From Marinospirillum sp035271045 (GTDB lineage Bacteria > Pseudomonadota > Gammaproteobacteria > Pseudomonadales > Halomonadaceae): DNA of 64,000 bases. The position numbers and the translations under genes were made by a program. The stretch lies in assembly GCF_035271045.1 (NCBI RefSeq), contig NZ_DATESC010000008.1, positions 36,852 to 100,851 of the forward strand. The letters are read 5' to 3'. The notes beneath the pieces are model-generated. The model had not been told where the DNA came from. It did not search any database and was given only the letters and a program-made list of their open reading frames with translations. Of the stretch, positions 1 through 9,474 are shown piece by piece; position 1 is the first letter of the stretch; the number at the start of each line of letters is the position of its first letter.

Positions 1-1209
1 AATGGATAAATAACCATTACGCGCAAAGTCACCTGAACCACCAATACCGTTCATCATGCGTGTACCCATAATATGAGTCGAGTTAACATTACCGTAAATA
101 TCGGCTTCTATTAAACCGTTCATGGCAATAATACCCATACGGCGTGCTAATTCTGGGTGATTACTGATGTCTTGCTGGCGCAAAATAATTTTGTCACGGT
201 AAAGGTCAATGTTTTCATCAAACTCTTTTAAACCATCGGGACTTAAAGAAAAAGCCGTTGCCGAGGCAACGTCTAACGTGCCTGATTTAAGCATTTTTAA
301 CATACCATCCTGAATCACTTCAGTAAAAGCCGTTAAGTTTTTGAAAGGGCCAGCATTCAAACCTTCTAATACCGCGTTGGCAATGTTGCCCACGCCTGAT
401 TGCAAAGGCAGCAGATTTTTTGGCAAGCGACCAATATCAATTTCTTTTTGGAAAAATTCAAGAATGTGATCAGCAATTTTAATCGACACAGCATCAGGGG
501 CTTTAAACGCTGAGTTACGATCCATTGAATTAGTTTCAACGACCGCAATGACTTTTTCAGCAGGGCAACGTAGGTAATGTTCACCAATGCGATCCGATGG
601 ATGAGTCATCATAATCGGCTTACGGTTAGGCGGCATCGCTGTCCCGTAATAAATATCGTGCATACCTTCTAACTTAGCGTTTTGCTTGGCATTCACTTCA
701 ATAATCACATGATCGGCTTGCTCGATCCAAGTTTTGTTATTACCAATGGAAGAAGAAGGAATTAAACTGCCATCTTCACGAATACCCGCGACTTCAATCA
801 GCGCAATATTCATCTTACCTAAAAAACCCGACCAAGCGTATTGAGAAACTTCTGATAGGTGCAAGTCAACATAGTCCATCTTACCGTTGTTAATGCGGTC
901 ACGGCAGATAGGGTCACTTTGGAAAGGCAGACGCATTTCAATGCCATCAACTTCTGCCAGCGTGCCATCCAATTCAGGTGCAGTGGAAGCACCTGTCCAA
1001 ACGTTAATGCGAAAAGGCTTACTGCCTTCTTGTGCATTGTGCTTACGAATGCGTTCAGCTAAAGCACCTGGAACCGCTTTGGGATAACCAGCACCCGTAA
1101 AACCACTCATCCCCACGTTAGCGCCAGCAGGAATCAATTCAGCAGCTTTTTCTGCTGTCATTACACGCTGACGCAGTATTGGACAATGAATTCTAGTTGT
1201 TTCAGACAT
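1..1209 (-). CDS. Acetyl-CoA hydrolase / succinyl-CoA:acetate CoA-transferase family protein (3' end outside window)
   Basis: Class I CoA-transferase that moves CoA between acetate and another acyl group (succinate or propionate) or hydrolyses acetyl-CoA; cytoplasmic. 403 residues are visible and the frame is still open at base 1; the family is about 500 residues, so roughly the last 100 are missing. Family signatures seen are GMSGFTGAGYPKAVP near residue 33, QSGVGNIANAV near 270, and FTEVIQD with Glu297 in the position expected for the catalytic glutamate that forms the acyl-CoA thioester. ATG at 1209 gives the natural N-terminus. It is transcribed away from rluF, with about 110 bases between them. 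Exact substrate cannot be read from sequence; acetate/succinate and propionate/succinate enzymes look alike. Confidence 0.9.
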   Translation of the reverse strand, partial: MSETTRIHCPILRQRVMTAEKAAELIPAGANVGMSGFTGAGYPKAVPGALAERIRKHNAQEGSKPFRINVWTGASTAPELDGTLAEVDGIEMRLPFQSDPICRDRINNGKMDYVDLHLSEVSQYAWSGFLGKMNIALIEVAGIREDGSLIPSSSIGNNKTWIEQADHVIIEVNAKQNAKLEGMHDIYYGTAMPPNRKPIMMTHPSDRIGEHYLRCPAEKVIAVVETNSMDRNSAFKAPDAVSIKIADHILEFFQKEIDIGRLPKNLLPLQSGVGNIANAVLEGLNAGPFKNLTAFTEVIQDGMLKMLKSGTLDVASATAFSLSPDGLKEFDENIDLYRDKIILRQQDISNHPELARRMGIIAMNGLIEADIYGNVNSTHIMGTRMMNGIGGSGDFARNGYLSI

Positions 1210-1323
1210 ATTGCAATCTCGCTTAAAGGGTATTATTAACCTTGCACTAGCGATCTTGTTATTATTTTTTCATGGCAAGCCAAAGGGCGGCATTATATCA
1301 GCAATCTTATCAAACCTAGCTTT

Positions 1324-2265
1324 TTAAGGTCGCTTAATACTTTTGCCACCCGCACCTTTTCTTTTGCCTGTTGTTTTTTTACCTAACCGCTTATTATCAT
1401 TAGATTTTTTATTATTTTTATACGTTTCTGAAGCGGTTTTTTTACCTTTAAATGGCTTATTTTTAGACGGCGCAAGCTTATCAACTTTAGTCGTATTAAA
1501 ACGTTTAATTTGCTTTTTTGGGGTAAATTCAACATCAACGGTAGAACTAGAGTTCGCCAACATATCAGCAACCAGACTTAACTCTTTTTGATTCAATAAA
1601 CGCCATTGCCCTACTTTCAAACCATCTAAGCCAATGTTCATGATTCGCACCCGTTTTAAGCGCGTTACGTTATAACCTAGGTATTCAGTCATGCGGCGAA
1701 TTTGACGATTTAAGCCTTGGTGTAAAATAATATTAAAGCTGGTAGCTGAAATTTTGCGTACCTTACACGGCTTGGTAACCGTACCCAAAATTGGAATACC
1801 TGCAGCCATACGCCTTATAAACTCAGCATCAAACGGCTTATCAACCGAGACGATGTATTCTTTATCGTGGGCATTACCCGCGCGTAGAATTTTATTAACA
1901 ATGTCACCATCATTGGTTAGCAGAATTAACCCTTCAGACGGTTTATCTAAACGACCGATCGGAAAAATTCGACCTTTACGATAATTCACTGCTGCAACAA
2001 TATTGTCTGGTACTTCAGGATCCGTTGTACAAGTAATCCCCACCGGCTTGTTATAAACTAAATAAACTGGCGCTGGCTTAGCTTTTAAAGGTTTTCCACC
2101 TACAGAAATAAAATCAGCAGCAGTCACTCGCAAGCCCATACCGGCTACCTTGCCATTAACTTTTACACGGCCTTCTTCAATAAAAATATCAGCTTCTCGG
2201 CGTGAACAAATGCCTGTTTCACTAATGTATTTATTAAGGCGGATGCCACTAACGTCTTGAGTCAT
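1324..2265 (-). CDS. rluF: 23S rRNA pseudouridine(2604) synthase RluF
   Basis: Converts a uridine to pseudouridine in 23S rRNA (position 2604 in E. coli numbering). The 313 residues contain an N-terminal S4 RNA-binding domain (about 8-55, with NKYISETGICSRREAD) and the RsuA/RluB/E/F catalytic domain with GRLDKPSEG, whose Asp107 is the catalytic aspartate and coincides with E. coli RluF numbering. The motif GLNRQIRRMTEYLGYNV is also typical of RluF. The last about 70 residues are a Lys-rich basic tail, as in E. coli RluF. Monocistronic; its 5' end faces the yaeQ-like gene across about 140 bases. Confidence 0.93.
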   Translation of the reverse strand: MTQDVSGIRLNKYISETGICSRREADIFIEEGRVKVNGKVAGMGLRVTAADFISVGGKPLKAKPAPVYLVYNKPVGITCTTDPEVPDNIVAAVNYRKGRIFPIGRLDKPSEGLILLTNDGDIVNKILRAGNAHDKEYIVSVDKPFDAEFIRRMAAGIPILGTVTKPCKVRKISATSFNIILHQGLNRQIRRMTEYLGYNVTRLKRVRIMNIGLDGLKVGQWRLLNQKELSLVADMLANSSSTVDVEFTPKKQIKRFNTTKVDKLAPSKNKPFKGKKTASETYKNNKKSNDNKRLGKKTTGKRKGAGGKSIKRP

Positions 2266-2407
2266 TAAAATAATCTCGAATTAACTTGAATAGTAGGGTG
2301 TTTTAGCCTAGCCATTATACCCTCTTAAACTTTTCTAATTTTTTTGATTTTTGTTACAATCAAAGGCTTAGTTACAATCTGTGGCTGACCTACTTGAGAC
2401 TACACTT

Positions 2408-2941
2408 ATGGCTACTAAGCCAACCATCTATAAATTGAATATCGCTATTTCTGATTTTAATCGTAATTATTATGATTCTATTCAGCTGACCGTTGCCTTA
2501 CATCCTTCAGAAACAGTAGAAAGAATGATGGCTAGAATCATTGCCTATTGCTTAAATTCTCAAGAAAACATGGCTTTTTCCAAAGGACTTGCAGCAGTCG
2601 AAGAACCCGACATTTGGGTAAAAAGCCTTGATGACCAAATTAAACTGTGGATTGACATGGGCGAGCCAATACCCGACCGTGTAAAAAAATCCAGCCGCCT
2701 TGCTCCCGCTGTTAAAGTGTATAGTTTTAACAGCAAATCCAATACTTGGTGGGAACAAAATAAAAGCAAAATGCAGCCATTTAACAACGTACAGTTTTAC
2801 CAATTTGATTGGAGCCAAATGCAAGTGTTAGCAAGTTTTGTAGAACGCACAATGGATTGGTCCATCAGCATCAGCGGCGACAGCGCTTACATAGCCGCTG
2901 AAGGAAAAGAATGCGAGCTGACGGTGAGAGAACTGGTTTAA
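2408..2941 (+). CDS. yaeQ: YaeQ family protein
   Basis: Small cytoplasmic protein of the YaeQ family (177 residues from this start). Family members have a variant PD-(D/E)XK nuclease fold; the cellular role is not settled. Recognisable blocks are the N-terminal TIYKL, HPSETVERMMARIIAYCLN, the acidic EEPDIWVKSLDDQIKLWIDMG-type stretch and the WWEQNKSK block, all matching E. coli YaeQ in order and spacing. An upstream in-frame GTG at 2381 would add nine residues, but homologues begin at the Met-Ala/Thr position, so ATG 2408 is chosen. It converges with dcd, with only 10 bases between stops. Confidence 0.88.
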   Translation: MATKPTIYKLNIAISDFNRNYYDSIQLTVALHPSETVERMMARIIAYCLNSQENMAFSKGLAAVEEPDIWVKSLDDQIKLWIDMGEPIPDRVKKSSRLAPAVKVYSFNSKSNTWWEQNKSKMQPFNNVQFYQFDWSQMQVLASFVERTMDWSISISGDSAYIAAEGKECELTVRELV

Positions 2942-2951
2942 TTAACAAAAC

Positions 2952-3518
2952 CTAAGCTTTTGGCAAGGTCACGCCTTCTTGCCCTTGGTATTTGCCGTTG
3001 CGGTCTTTATACGAAACATCACACACCTGATCGCCACCAAAAAACAGCATTTGTGCGATGCCTTCGTTGGCATAAATCACGGCTGGCAAGGTAGTCGTAT
3101 TAGAAAATTCCAACGTCACATAACCTTCCCATTCAGGTTCTAGCGGTGTGACGTTAACAATAATACCGCAGCGGGCGTAGGTACTTTTACCCAAGCAGAC
3201 TACCAACACATCACGCGGAATTTTAAAACGTTCAACCGTACGCGCCAAAGCAAACGAGTTAGGCGGAATAATGCAGCGATCACCTTTAAATTCAACAAAA
3301 TTCTTTTCATCAAATTTTTTAGGATCAACGATGGTCGAGTTAATGTTGGTAAAAATCTTAAATTCATCGGCGCAACGCACATCATAGCCATAGCTTGAAG
3401 TGCCGTAAGAAATAATTTTCTCGCCATCGGCTTCACGCACTTGACCTTTTTCAAAAGGTACAATCATACCCTGCTCTTGCGACATACGGCGAATCCAATG
3501 ATCCGATTTAATACTCAT
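2952..3518 (-). CDS. dcd: dCTP deaminase
   Basis: Deaminates dCTP to dUTP, the precursor of dTTP; a cytoplasmic homotrimer of the dUTPase fold. 188 residues, normal family length. Visible signatures are the N-terminal SDHWIRR, the GTSSYGYDVR block, GKSTYARCG (in the place of the RSSLAR loop of E. coli Dcd) and PLEPEWEGYVTLEFSNTT with the catalytic Glu of the EWEG stretch. The C-terminus YQGQEGVTLPKA is the usual nucleotide-closing tail. The GKSTYARCG form marks the branch found in Pseudomonas and many non-enteric gammaproteobacteria. Confidence 0.95.
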   Translation of the reverse strand: MSIKSDHWIRRMSQEQGMIVPFEKGQVREADGEKIISYGTSSYGYDVRCADEFKIFTNINSTIVDPKKFDEKNFVEFKGDRCIIPPNSFALARTVERFKIPRDVLVVCLGKSTYARCGIIVNVTPLEPEWEGYVTLEFSNTTTLPAVIYANEGIAQMLFFGGDQVCDVSYKDRNGKYQGQEGVTLPKA

Positions 3519-3647
3519 AAAAAGCCCCCAAGCTGTGCCAAATTAGGTGTTGAAAAAAACCCAGCCATTCTAACAGATTAAAAATGTTAAAATCGCCCTA
3601 GCCTGCCCACTAAGGGTTGAAATTTTTTGAACGGAAACACCGCTACA

Positions 3648-4463
3648 ATGAAAATTATTAGTTTTAATATCAATAGTTTACGTGCTCGCCCTCACCAAAT
3701 GGAAGCACTTATCGCTGCTGACCAGCCTGAAATTATTGCCCTACAAGAAACCAAAGTGAATGACCCTGACTTTCCGCTTGCGCTGGTGCAGTCTTGGGGC
3801 TATCACGTCGAATACCACGGTCAAAAAGGTCACTATGGCGTAGCTACGCTTTCTAAACAGCCACCGTTAAACGTTAAAAAAGGCTTTATTAGCGATGATG
3901 AAACGTCACAAAAGCGCCTAATTACCACCCAGCACCTATGTTCAGACGGTGAAACAATTACCGTAATTAATGGTTATTTTCCACAAGGTGAAAATATTAA
4001 GCATGAAATTAAATTCCCTGCTAAACGTCAGTTTTATAATGATTTACAAGCCATGCTAGAAACTGACTACACGCCTCAACAGCGAGTGTTGTTAGTGGGT
4101 GATATGAACATTTCTTCAACTGATTTAGACATTGGCATTGGTGATAAAAATCGCAAACGTTGGCTGCAAACCGGCAAAACCAGCTTTCAGCCAGAAGAAC
4201 GTGAATGGATGGAACGCCTTATGGCTTGGGGATTTACCGACAGCTACCGTGAACAAAACCCTACTAGTAATGAATTATTTAGCTGGTTTGATTACCGCAG
4301 CAAAGGTTTTGAAGATGCACCCAAGCGTGGTTTAAGAATTGATTTGCTATTAGCCAGTGAAGGCTTAGCGCCTTTTTGCGTAGCTACAGGCATTGATTAT
4401 GAAATCCGTGGCATGGAAAAACCCTCTGACCATGCGCCAGTTTGGAGTAAGTTTAAGTTTTAA
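3648..4463 (+). CDS. xthA: Exodeoxyribonuclease III
   Basis: Mg-dependent AP endonuclease and 3'-5' exonuclease of base-excision repair. 271 residues from ATG 3648, close to the 268 of E. coli XthA. Exonuclease-endonuclease-phosphatase motifs are all present: FNINSLRAR at the N-terminus, LQETKV with the metal-binding Glu, VLLVGDMNI with the catalytic Asp/Asn pair, RIDLLLAS, and the terminal SDHAPV with the catalytic His. An in-frame TTG at 3627 would add seven residues, but homologues start MKIISFNINS, so the ATG is preferred. Confidence 0.94.
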   Translation: MKIISFNINSLRARPHQMEALIAADQPEIIALQETKVNDPDFPLALVQSWGYHVEYHGQKGHYGVATLSKQPPLNVKKGFISDDETSQKRLITTQHLCSDGETITVINGYFPQGENIKHEIKFPAKRQFYNDLQAMLETDYTPQQRVLLVGDMNISSTDLDIGIGDKNRKRWLQTGKTSFQPEEREWMERLMAWGFTDSYREQNPTSNELFSWFDYRSKGFEDAPKRGLRIDLLLASEGLAPFCVATGIDYEIRGMEKPSDHAPVWSKFKF

Positions 4464-4471
4464 AAAAACAT

Positions 4472-5032
4472 TTAAACTTTAAGAAAATCGGTAATGGTTT
4501 TTAAGTGTTTATCAAAGCCAGTAAAACCATGATTTCCACCTTCTTCAAGGATTTGCTTTGCCGCCGGGTAGTGAGTCACTGCTTGGCGGTAATCTAACAG
4601 TTCATCGCCAGTTTGTACCATTAACAAACAGCGTTTTGTCGGCGGTTGTACAACCTTAAACTTTAACAAGCTAGCGGTGTGCTGGGCATTCCATTCATAA
4701 CGGCTTGAATCATGGAAGTTAACGCCCTGACCGATTGCTCGCTCTAAAGTGACGTAAGGCTCGACCGAAGGGTTAACTAACACATAAGGCAAGTCGTAGT
4801 GATTAGCCAACCAAGTGGCATAAAACCCGCCCAAAGACGAACCGACCAAACCTACTGGCTCATATTTTTGCATTGCTTCAATAATAGCTTGCAGGGTTTC
4901 TATCGCTAGTTCTGGAATATTCGGTAAAGAAGGTGCCATAAAGCTAATGCCTTGTTCGTGACACCAGCTTTTTAACAGCCGAGCTTTATCACCCCGACCG
5001 CTTGAACCAAAACCATGAATAAATAACAGCAT
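4472..5032 (-). CDS. YqiA/YcfP-type alpha/beta hydrolase (esterase)
   Basis: Small alpha/beta-hydrolase esterase of 186 residues; natural substrate unknown in the family. The N-terminal strand LLFIHGFGSS gives the oxyanion-hole HGF, GLVGSSLGGFYATWLA is the nucleophile elbow (G-x-S-x-G with Ser near residue 89), QTGDELLDY supplies the catalytic Asp region and GGNHGFTGFD the catalytic His. Same strand as the SDR gene upstream, whose stop is 4 bases before this ATG, so the two are probably co-transcribed with thrH. Confidence 0.85.
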   Translation of the reverse strand: MLLFIHGFGSSGRGDKARLLKSWCHEQGISFMAPSLPNIPELAIETLQAIIEAMQKYEPVGLVGSSLGGFYATWLANHYDLPYVLVNPSVEPYVTLERAIGQGVNFHDSSRYEWNAQHTASLLKFKVVQPPTKRCLLMVQTGDELLDYRQAVTHYPAAKQILEEGGNHGFTGFDKHLKTITDFLKV

Positions 5033-5036
5033 TGTT

Positions 5037-5804
5037 TTAGTCTTCCATGCTTTGTGGGCGAATAAGCAGTTCGCTTACATCAACATGAGCAGGTTGCGAT
5101 ACTGCATAAAAAATAGCTTCAGCAATGTCTTCAGGCTGTAGTAACAGACTAGGATCAGCATAAAGGTTATCTTTGACAGCATTACGAATTTTGTCGTGCT
5201 TAATGGAATCAGGCAATTCAGTCGCTACCGAACCTGGCTGAATGTCTGTTACACGCACGCCATAACGTATCGCTTCTTTACGCAGCGTGTCGGAAATAGC
5301 CCTAACTGCGTGTTTAGTACCAGCATAAACACCAGCGCTTTGAAAGGTGATGCGAGCAGCCACTGAGCTAATATTAACGATATGCCCTTGTTTGCGTTCA
5401 ACCATGCCAGAATAAACTGCATGAATCGCATAAAGCACACCTTTAATATTCACGTCTATCATCTGCTCCCACTCATCAACCCGACCCGAGAGTATTGGGC
5501 TAATGGGCATGGTGCCAGCATTGTTAACGAGTAGATCAACACCGCCCTGAGCAGCAAGGCGTTCGCCCACTGCCGCCATCGCCGCACGATCCGACACATC
5601 GACCGGCTCTAAAACCACTTCGACACCCGTGGCTTTTAATTCAGTAGCCAAGGCTTCTAAGCGATCAACACGGCGGGCAGACAAAACTAGGTTCATGCCC
5701 GCAGCGGCTAAACGGCGTGCTGTGGCTTCACCGATACCAGAGCTAGCACCGGTAATCCAAGCTTTTTTACCTAATAACGTTTTGTTTAATAACGGGCTGG
5801 TCAT
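5037..5804 (-). CDS. Short-chain dehydrogenase/reductase (YdfG-like SDR)
   Basis: Classical SDR oxidoreductase of 255 residues. Seen: N-terminal cofactor motif TGASSGIGEATAR near residue 18, NNAG motif in LLVNNAGTMPIS, and the active-site Ser...YAGTKHA (Tyr-x3-Lys). The resemblance is to the YdfG/serine 3-dehydrogenase type, NADP-dependent enzymes acting on small hydroxy acids, but the substrate is not determinable here. Its ATG overlaps the thrH stop (TAATG), so translation is probably coupled to thrH; it is followed 4 bases later by the esterase gene. Confidence 0.85.
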   Translation of the reverse strand: MTSPLLNKTLLGKKAWITGASSGIGEATARRLAAAGMNLVLSARRVDRLEALATELKATGVEVVLEPVDVSDRAAMAAVGERLAAQGGVDLLVNNAGTMPISPILSGRVDEWEQMIDVNIKGVLYAIHAVYSGMVERKQGHIVNISSVAARITFQSAGVYAGTKHAVRAISDTLRKEAIRYGVRVTDIQPGSVATELPDSIKHDKIRNAVKDNLYADPSLLLQPEDIAEAIFYAVSQPAHVDVSELLIRPQSMED

Positions 5805-6421
5805 TACAAAGCCAACTCACGAACACTGGCGTTAATAAAGGCTTTTTTCAGGTCTTCAAAGGTTTGTACTGCCGGAAACTGTGGAAATTCTTCAATCACA
5901 TTTTGTGGTGCATGAAAAAGAATACCCTGTTCAGCTTGCGCCAGCATAGTGGTGTCGTTATAAGAATCACCCGCAGCAATAACACGGTAATTTAATAGCT
6001 GTAAAGCTCTAACACTTTGGCGCTTAGGGTCACGCTGACGTAGTTTGTAATCAGTCACACGGCCATTAGCATCCACTTCTAGTTTGTGGCACAACAAGGT
6101 TGGAAAGCCTAGCTGACGCATTAATGGCTGAGAAAACTCATAAAAAGTATCAGATAAAATAATGACTTGAAAACGTGCCCTTAACCAATTTACAAAATCA
6201 ATTGCACCCGGTAGTGGCTCTAACTCAGCAATAACAGCTTGAATGTCCGGCAATTTTAAATTGTGCTCATCTAAAATACGCAAACGCTGACGCATTAACA
6301 CATCGTAATCAGGAATATCACGCGTGGTTGCTTTAAGTTCATCAATGCCAGTCTTTTCAGCAAAAGCAATCCAAATTTCGGGTACCAAAACCCCTTCTAG
6401 GTCTAAACAAGCTAATTCCAT
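5804..6421 (-). CDS. thrH: Phosphoserine phosphatase / homoserine phosphotransferase ThrH
   Basis: HAD-superfamily enzyme that in Pseudomonas dephosphorylates phosphoserine and can transfer the phosphate to homoserine, linking serine and threonine synthesis. 205 residues, the same length as P. aeruginosa ThrH. HAD motif I appears as DLEGVLVPEIW, in which the second aspartate of the usual DxD is Glu, as in ThrH. Motif II is ILSDTFYEF and motif III/IV is AAGDSYNDTTML. First gene of a short operon with the SDR and esterase genes. Confidence 0.9.
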   Translation of the reverse strand: MELACLDLEGVLVPEIWIAFAEKTGIDELKATTRDIPDYDVLMRQRLRILDEHNLKLPDIQAVIAELEPLPGAIDFVNWLRARFQVIILSDTFYEFSQPLMRQLGFPTLLCHKLEVDANGRVTDYKLRQRDPKRQSVRALQLLNYRVIAAGDSYNDTTMLAQAEQGILFHAPQNVIEEFPQFPAVQTFEDLKKAFINASVRELAL

Positions 6422-6495
6422 AACAATCCTTAAACAGTCGTAGGGTGAAAGATAAAATAAAGGTTTAATTATCAGCGTTTAATTATAAAGGTTTA

Positions 6496-7467
6496 TCAAC
6501 GCTTAGGCAGCTCTAGCTTAACAAACATCTGTTCAATTTCTTGTTTATTCGCCGCAACTAAAGCTTTATCAAGGGTGTCTTTATCTAAATGCGCGGCTAG
6601 TTTTTCTATAAAATGATATAGATAGCCACGCATAAAAGTACCTTTACGGATGCCTAAGCGAGTAATGCTGGGTTCAAATAAATGGCTAGCGTCAATAACC
6701 ACCAAATCATCGTCACGTACATCAGCCGCCATGTGTGCAACAATCCCCACACCAACGCCTAAACGCACATAGGTTTTAATTACATCTGAGTCAGCAGCCG
6801 TAAAGACAATTTTAGGCGCTAATCCTGCATTCGCAAAGGCTTCATCGACCTTGGCTCGCCCCGTAAAACCATTGATATAAGTCACCAACGGATAGTCTGC
6901 AAGCGTTTCTAAGGTTAGTTTTTTCTGCTGCGCTAAAGGGTGACTTTTTGGCACTAGAATGCAACGATTCCATTGGTAACAAGGCAGGGTGACTAAATCA
7001 TTCGTATTGGCAATGGATTCAGTAGCAATCGCAAGGTCTGCTTCGCCTTCAGCAACCATTTGAGCAATTTGTGGTGGCGTACCTTGCTTTAAACTGAGTG
7101 TAACATCAGGGTATTTTTCCATAAATTGTTGAATAACGGCGGGTAAAATATAACGGGCTTGCGTATGAGTGGTTGCTAAAACTAAGCTGCCACGGCGCTC
7201 GTTGCTGAATTCAAATGCCACTTTTTTAATGTTTTCTGCGGTTTTTAAAATTTCACCGGCCATATTAATCACCGCTTGCCCAGCGGGTGTAATGCGCGTT
7301 AAGTGCTTACCGCTTCGCACAAAAATTTCAATGCCTAATTCATCTTCCAACAGGCGGATCTGCTTACTTACCCCTGGTTGAGACGTAAACATATTTTGTG
7401 CTGTAGCTGACACATTCAAATTATTATGCGCTACTTCCCAAATGTACCGTAATTGCTGCAACTTCAT
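6496..7467 (-). CDS. cysB: LysR-family regulator CysB
   Basis: Transcriptional activator of sulfate assimilation and cysteine synthesis genes; responds to N-acetylserine/O-acetylserine. 323 residues from ATG 7467, which is preceded by GGAG at 8 bases; a longer frame beginning at 7485 is not supported. The winged helix-turn-helix (about residues 2-60: MKLQQLRYIWEVA, QPGVSKQIRLLEDELG) is typical of CysB/Cbl. The effector domain contains the CysB-type TTHTQARYILP and KQGTPPQIAQMV blocks. The full CysB length of about 324 distinguishes it from shorter generic LysR proteins. Stands alone upstream of the thrH operon. Confidence 0.92.
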   Translation of the reverse strand: MKLQQLRYIWEVAHNNLNVSATAQNMFTSQPGVSKQIRLLEDELGIEIFVRSGKHLTRITPAGQAVINMAGEILKTAENIKKVAFEFSNERRGSLVLATTHTQARYILPAVIQQFMEKYPDVTLSLKQGTPPQIAQMVAEGEADLAIATESIANTNDLVTLPCYQWNRCILVPKSHPLAQQKKLTLETLADYPLVTYINGFTGRAKVDEAFANAGLAPKIVFTAADSDVIKTYVRLGVGVGIVAHMAADVRDDDLVVIDASHLFEPSITRLGIRKGTFMRGYLYHFIEKLAAHLDKDTLDKALVAANKQEIEQMFVKLELPKR

Positions 7468-7542
7468 GGCAAACGCTCCAACCAAATAAAGGTTATAAGA
7501 AACAGATTATAAATTACCTTTAAGAATATAGAGAAATGCTTT

Positions 7543-9474
7543 TTAGAGCAAGAGACCTAGTTCAATCATTTTACGCCAATCTAAAATCCATGCATTTTGG
7601 GCTTGCGACTTACCTTTTAACTCTAGGCCAGTTACAGGATAACAAGGCAACCTATCTTTGACTGCCGCAAAGGTTTTTTCGCCAATAAGAATATCTACGG
7701 TTTCACAGGGCTTAACTTCTCCTGCTTGCTTGGCAACTTGCCATTCAAGATTTACTTCTTTGGTAACGCTTTCTAACCTTGCTGCCGTGTTTACTGCATC
7801 ACCTATCGCGGTATAGTTAAAACGGTTAGCAGCACCAATATTACCAACTACAGCCTCGCCGGTATTAATGCCTATACCCATTCTTAAGTAATGAGGATCA
7901 TCCACCGAATAGGGTAGATTAAAAGCATCTAAGGCTTGCATCATACCGGCAGCTGCTAAACAAGCATGGTAGGCGTGGTCTTCATCTTTTAAAGGCGCAT
8001 TAAATAAAGCCATTACAGCATCACCTATTAACTTATCTAAGGTGCCGTTATAACAATGCACCTGATCAATCATTAATCCAAAATAACGATTTAAATGGCT
8101 GACTAAATCTTCAGTGGTTAATAGTTCAGTAGTTGGAGTAAAACCTCTTAAATCACTAAACAGCACACTTAATTGCTGACGCTTACCACCTAGCTGTAGT
8201 TCAGCTCCTTGGGCTACTAAAGTATCCACTAAGGCTGGTGCAATATAACTACTAAAAGCTGTACGCAAATAAGCTGTTTCTATCCGATTAACTATAAATA
8301 GCCACAATTCGCCCACCAGAACAGCTGCTAGTAAAAATAACAGCGGATAAAAAACTTCTAACCATAAATTAAAAAATAAATAACCGCTTACTCCTACACC
8401 ATAAACAGCCAAGCCTAAGATTAAAGACAACAGCAAACGCAGCCAAGGTAAGCTGAGTTGCCAAATTAACGATAAAAATAATAAGATCACTAACAAGCTT
8501 GCCAACAGTGCCCAGCCTGTTATATCTGTTAAGAAACTGTTATCCAGCAGGTTAGCTAAAAAGGTAAGGTGCACTAATGGCCCAGCAAGCTGACCTATGG
8601 GTGTCGCACGTAAATCGGTTACCCCTGCTTCACTTACACCTACTAACACCCAGCGATCTGCAAGTAATTGTGGATCCCAAGTTGGCTGCATCAGCTCAGC
8701 AAAGGTAACTCTTTGCCAAGCATCTTCTGGATAAAAGTTAAGGCGTGCTTGAGATTTTTTATCTATAGGCAACTTTTGTTTACCTAAAACTGCCAATTGC
8801 TCTACAAGCTGTAGATCTTCATAACGTCCTAAACGCCACATTTGTACCCCTAAGTTAGGTAACACTGCATCTTGTAACCAAAAAGCCAGTGGGTAATGAC
8901 GAAATTTTTGGTCAGCATCGGGCGCTATATTAAGAGCTGCCAAAAAAGGTAAGGCTTCACGCAAGATAGGTATAGGTAATTCAGCTCGCTCAGTATCAAT
9001 GAGCTGGGGGTTATCAATTTGCATCAAAGAGGAATGTAGAATTTGACTATAAGCTACTTCATCGAGTTCTTTAGCCTGAGGGCCATTTAAAAAGACACCC
9101 CCAATCACTGACAAACTTTCAAGTACCTTAGCTAACTCTTGATCTTGCTCTAGATCTGTTGGTTCTGAAAACAACATATCTAAGCCTATTACATCTGCAG
9201 CTTCTAAACCTTTCAAGCCTTGTGCGATTAAATCTCGCGACCAAGGCCAACGGCCAAAAGCTTGAATACTGGTGTTTTCTATTTCTAAAAAAACCAATTT
9301 GTTTGAAGGCTTACGCTTATTCCAATCAAAATAACTATCACTGAGTGCACTGGCTAAAGATTGCACCATAACAGGTGGTTTTAAGGTTAATAAAAAAACC
9401 AACCCTAGTAGGCAAAGTGCTAATAGATAAATGCCTTGTTTTTTTAACAGGCTTGTCCAGTTTATTGCAACCAT
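7543..9474 (-). CDS. CHASE2-domain adenylate/guanylate cyclase (class III)
   Basis: Membrane sensor that likely makes cAMP (or cGMP) in response to an extracytoplasmic signal. 643 residues: one N-terminal membrane helix (about 12-32), a periplasmic CHASE2 domain (to about 310, with FGRWPWSRDLIAQGL and LVGVSEAGVTDLRATP), three hydrophobic helices (about 320-400), then a class III cyclase domain. The catalytic domain has FSDLRGFT (metal Asp), DKLIGDAVMALF (substrate Lys and second metal Asp) and NYTAIGDAVNTAARLE, so it looks active. It overlaps the end of the upstream fecR-type gene by 13 bases. FecR-domain/CHASE2-cyclase pairs recur in gammaproteobacteria, but the signal is unknown. Substrate choice between ATP and GTP is not certain. 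Confidence 0.88.
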   Translation of the reverse strand: MVAINWTSLLKKQGIYLLALCLLGLVFLLTLKPPVMVQSLASALSDSYFDWNKRKPSNKLVFLEIENTSIQAFGRWPWSRDLIAQGLKGLEAADVIGLDMLFSEPTDLEQDQELAKVLESLSVIGGVFLNGPQAKELDEVAYSQILHSSLMQIDNPQLIDTERAELPIPILREALPFLAALNIAPDADQKFRHYPLAFWLQDAVLPNLGVQMWRLGRYEDLQLVEQLAVLGKQKLPIDKKSQARLNFYPEDAWQRVTFAELMQPTWDPQLLADRWVLVGVSEAGVTDLRATPIGQLAGPLVHLTFLANLLDNSFLTDITGWALLASLLVILLFLSLIWQLSLPWLRLLLSLILGLAVYGVGVSGYLFFNLWLEVFYPLLFLLAAVLVGELWLFIVNRIETAYLRTAFSSYIAPALVDTLVAQGAELQLGGKRQQLSVLFSDLRGFTPTTELLTTEDLVSHLNRYFGLMIDQVHCYNGTLDKLIGDAVMALFNAPLKDEDHAYHACLAAAGMMQALDAFNLPYSVDDPHYLRMGIGINTGEAVVGNIGAANRFNYTAIGDAVNTAARLESVTKEVNLEWQVAKQAGEVKPCETVDILIGEKTFAAVKDRLPCYPVTGLELKGKSQAQNAWILDWRKMIELGLLL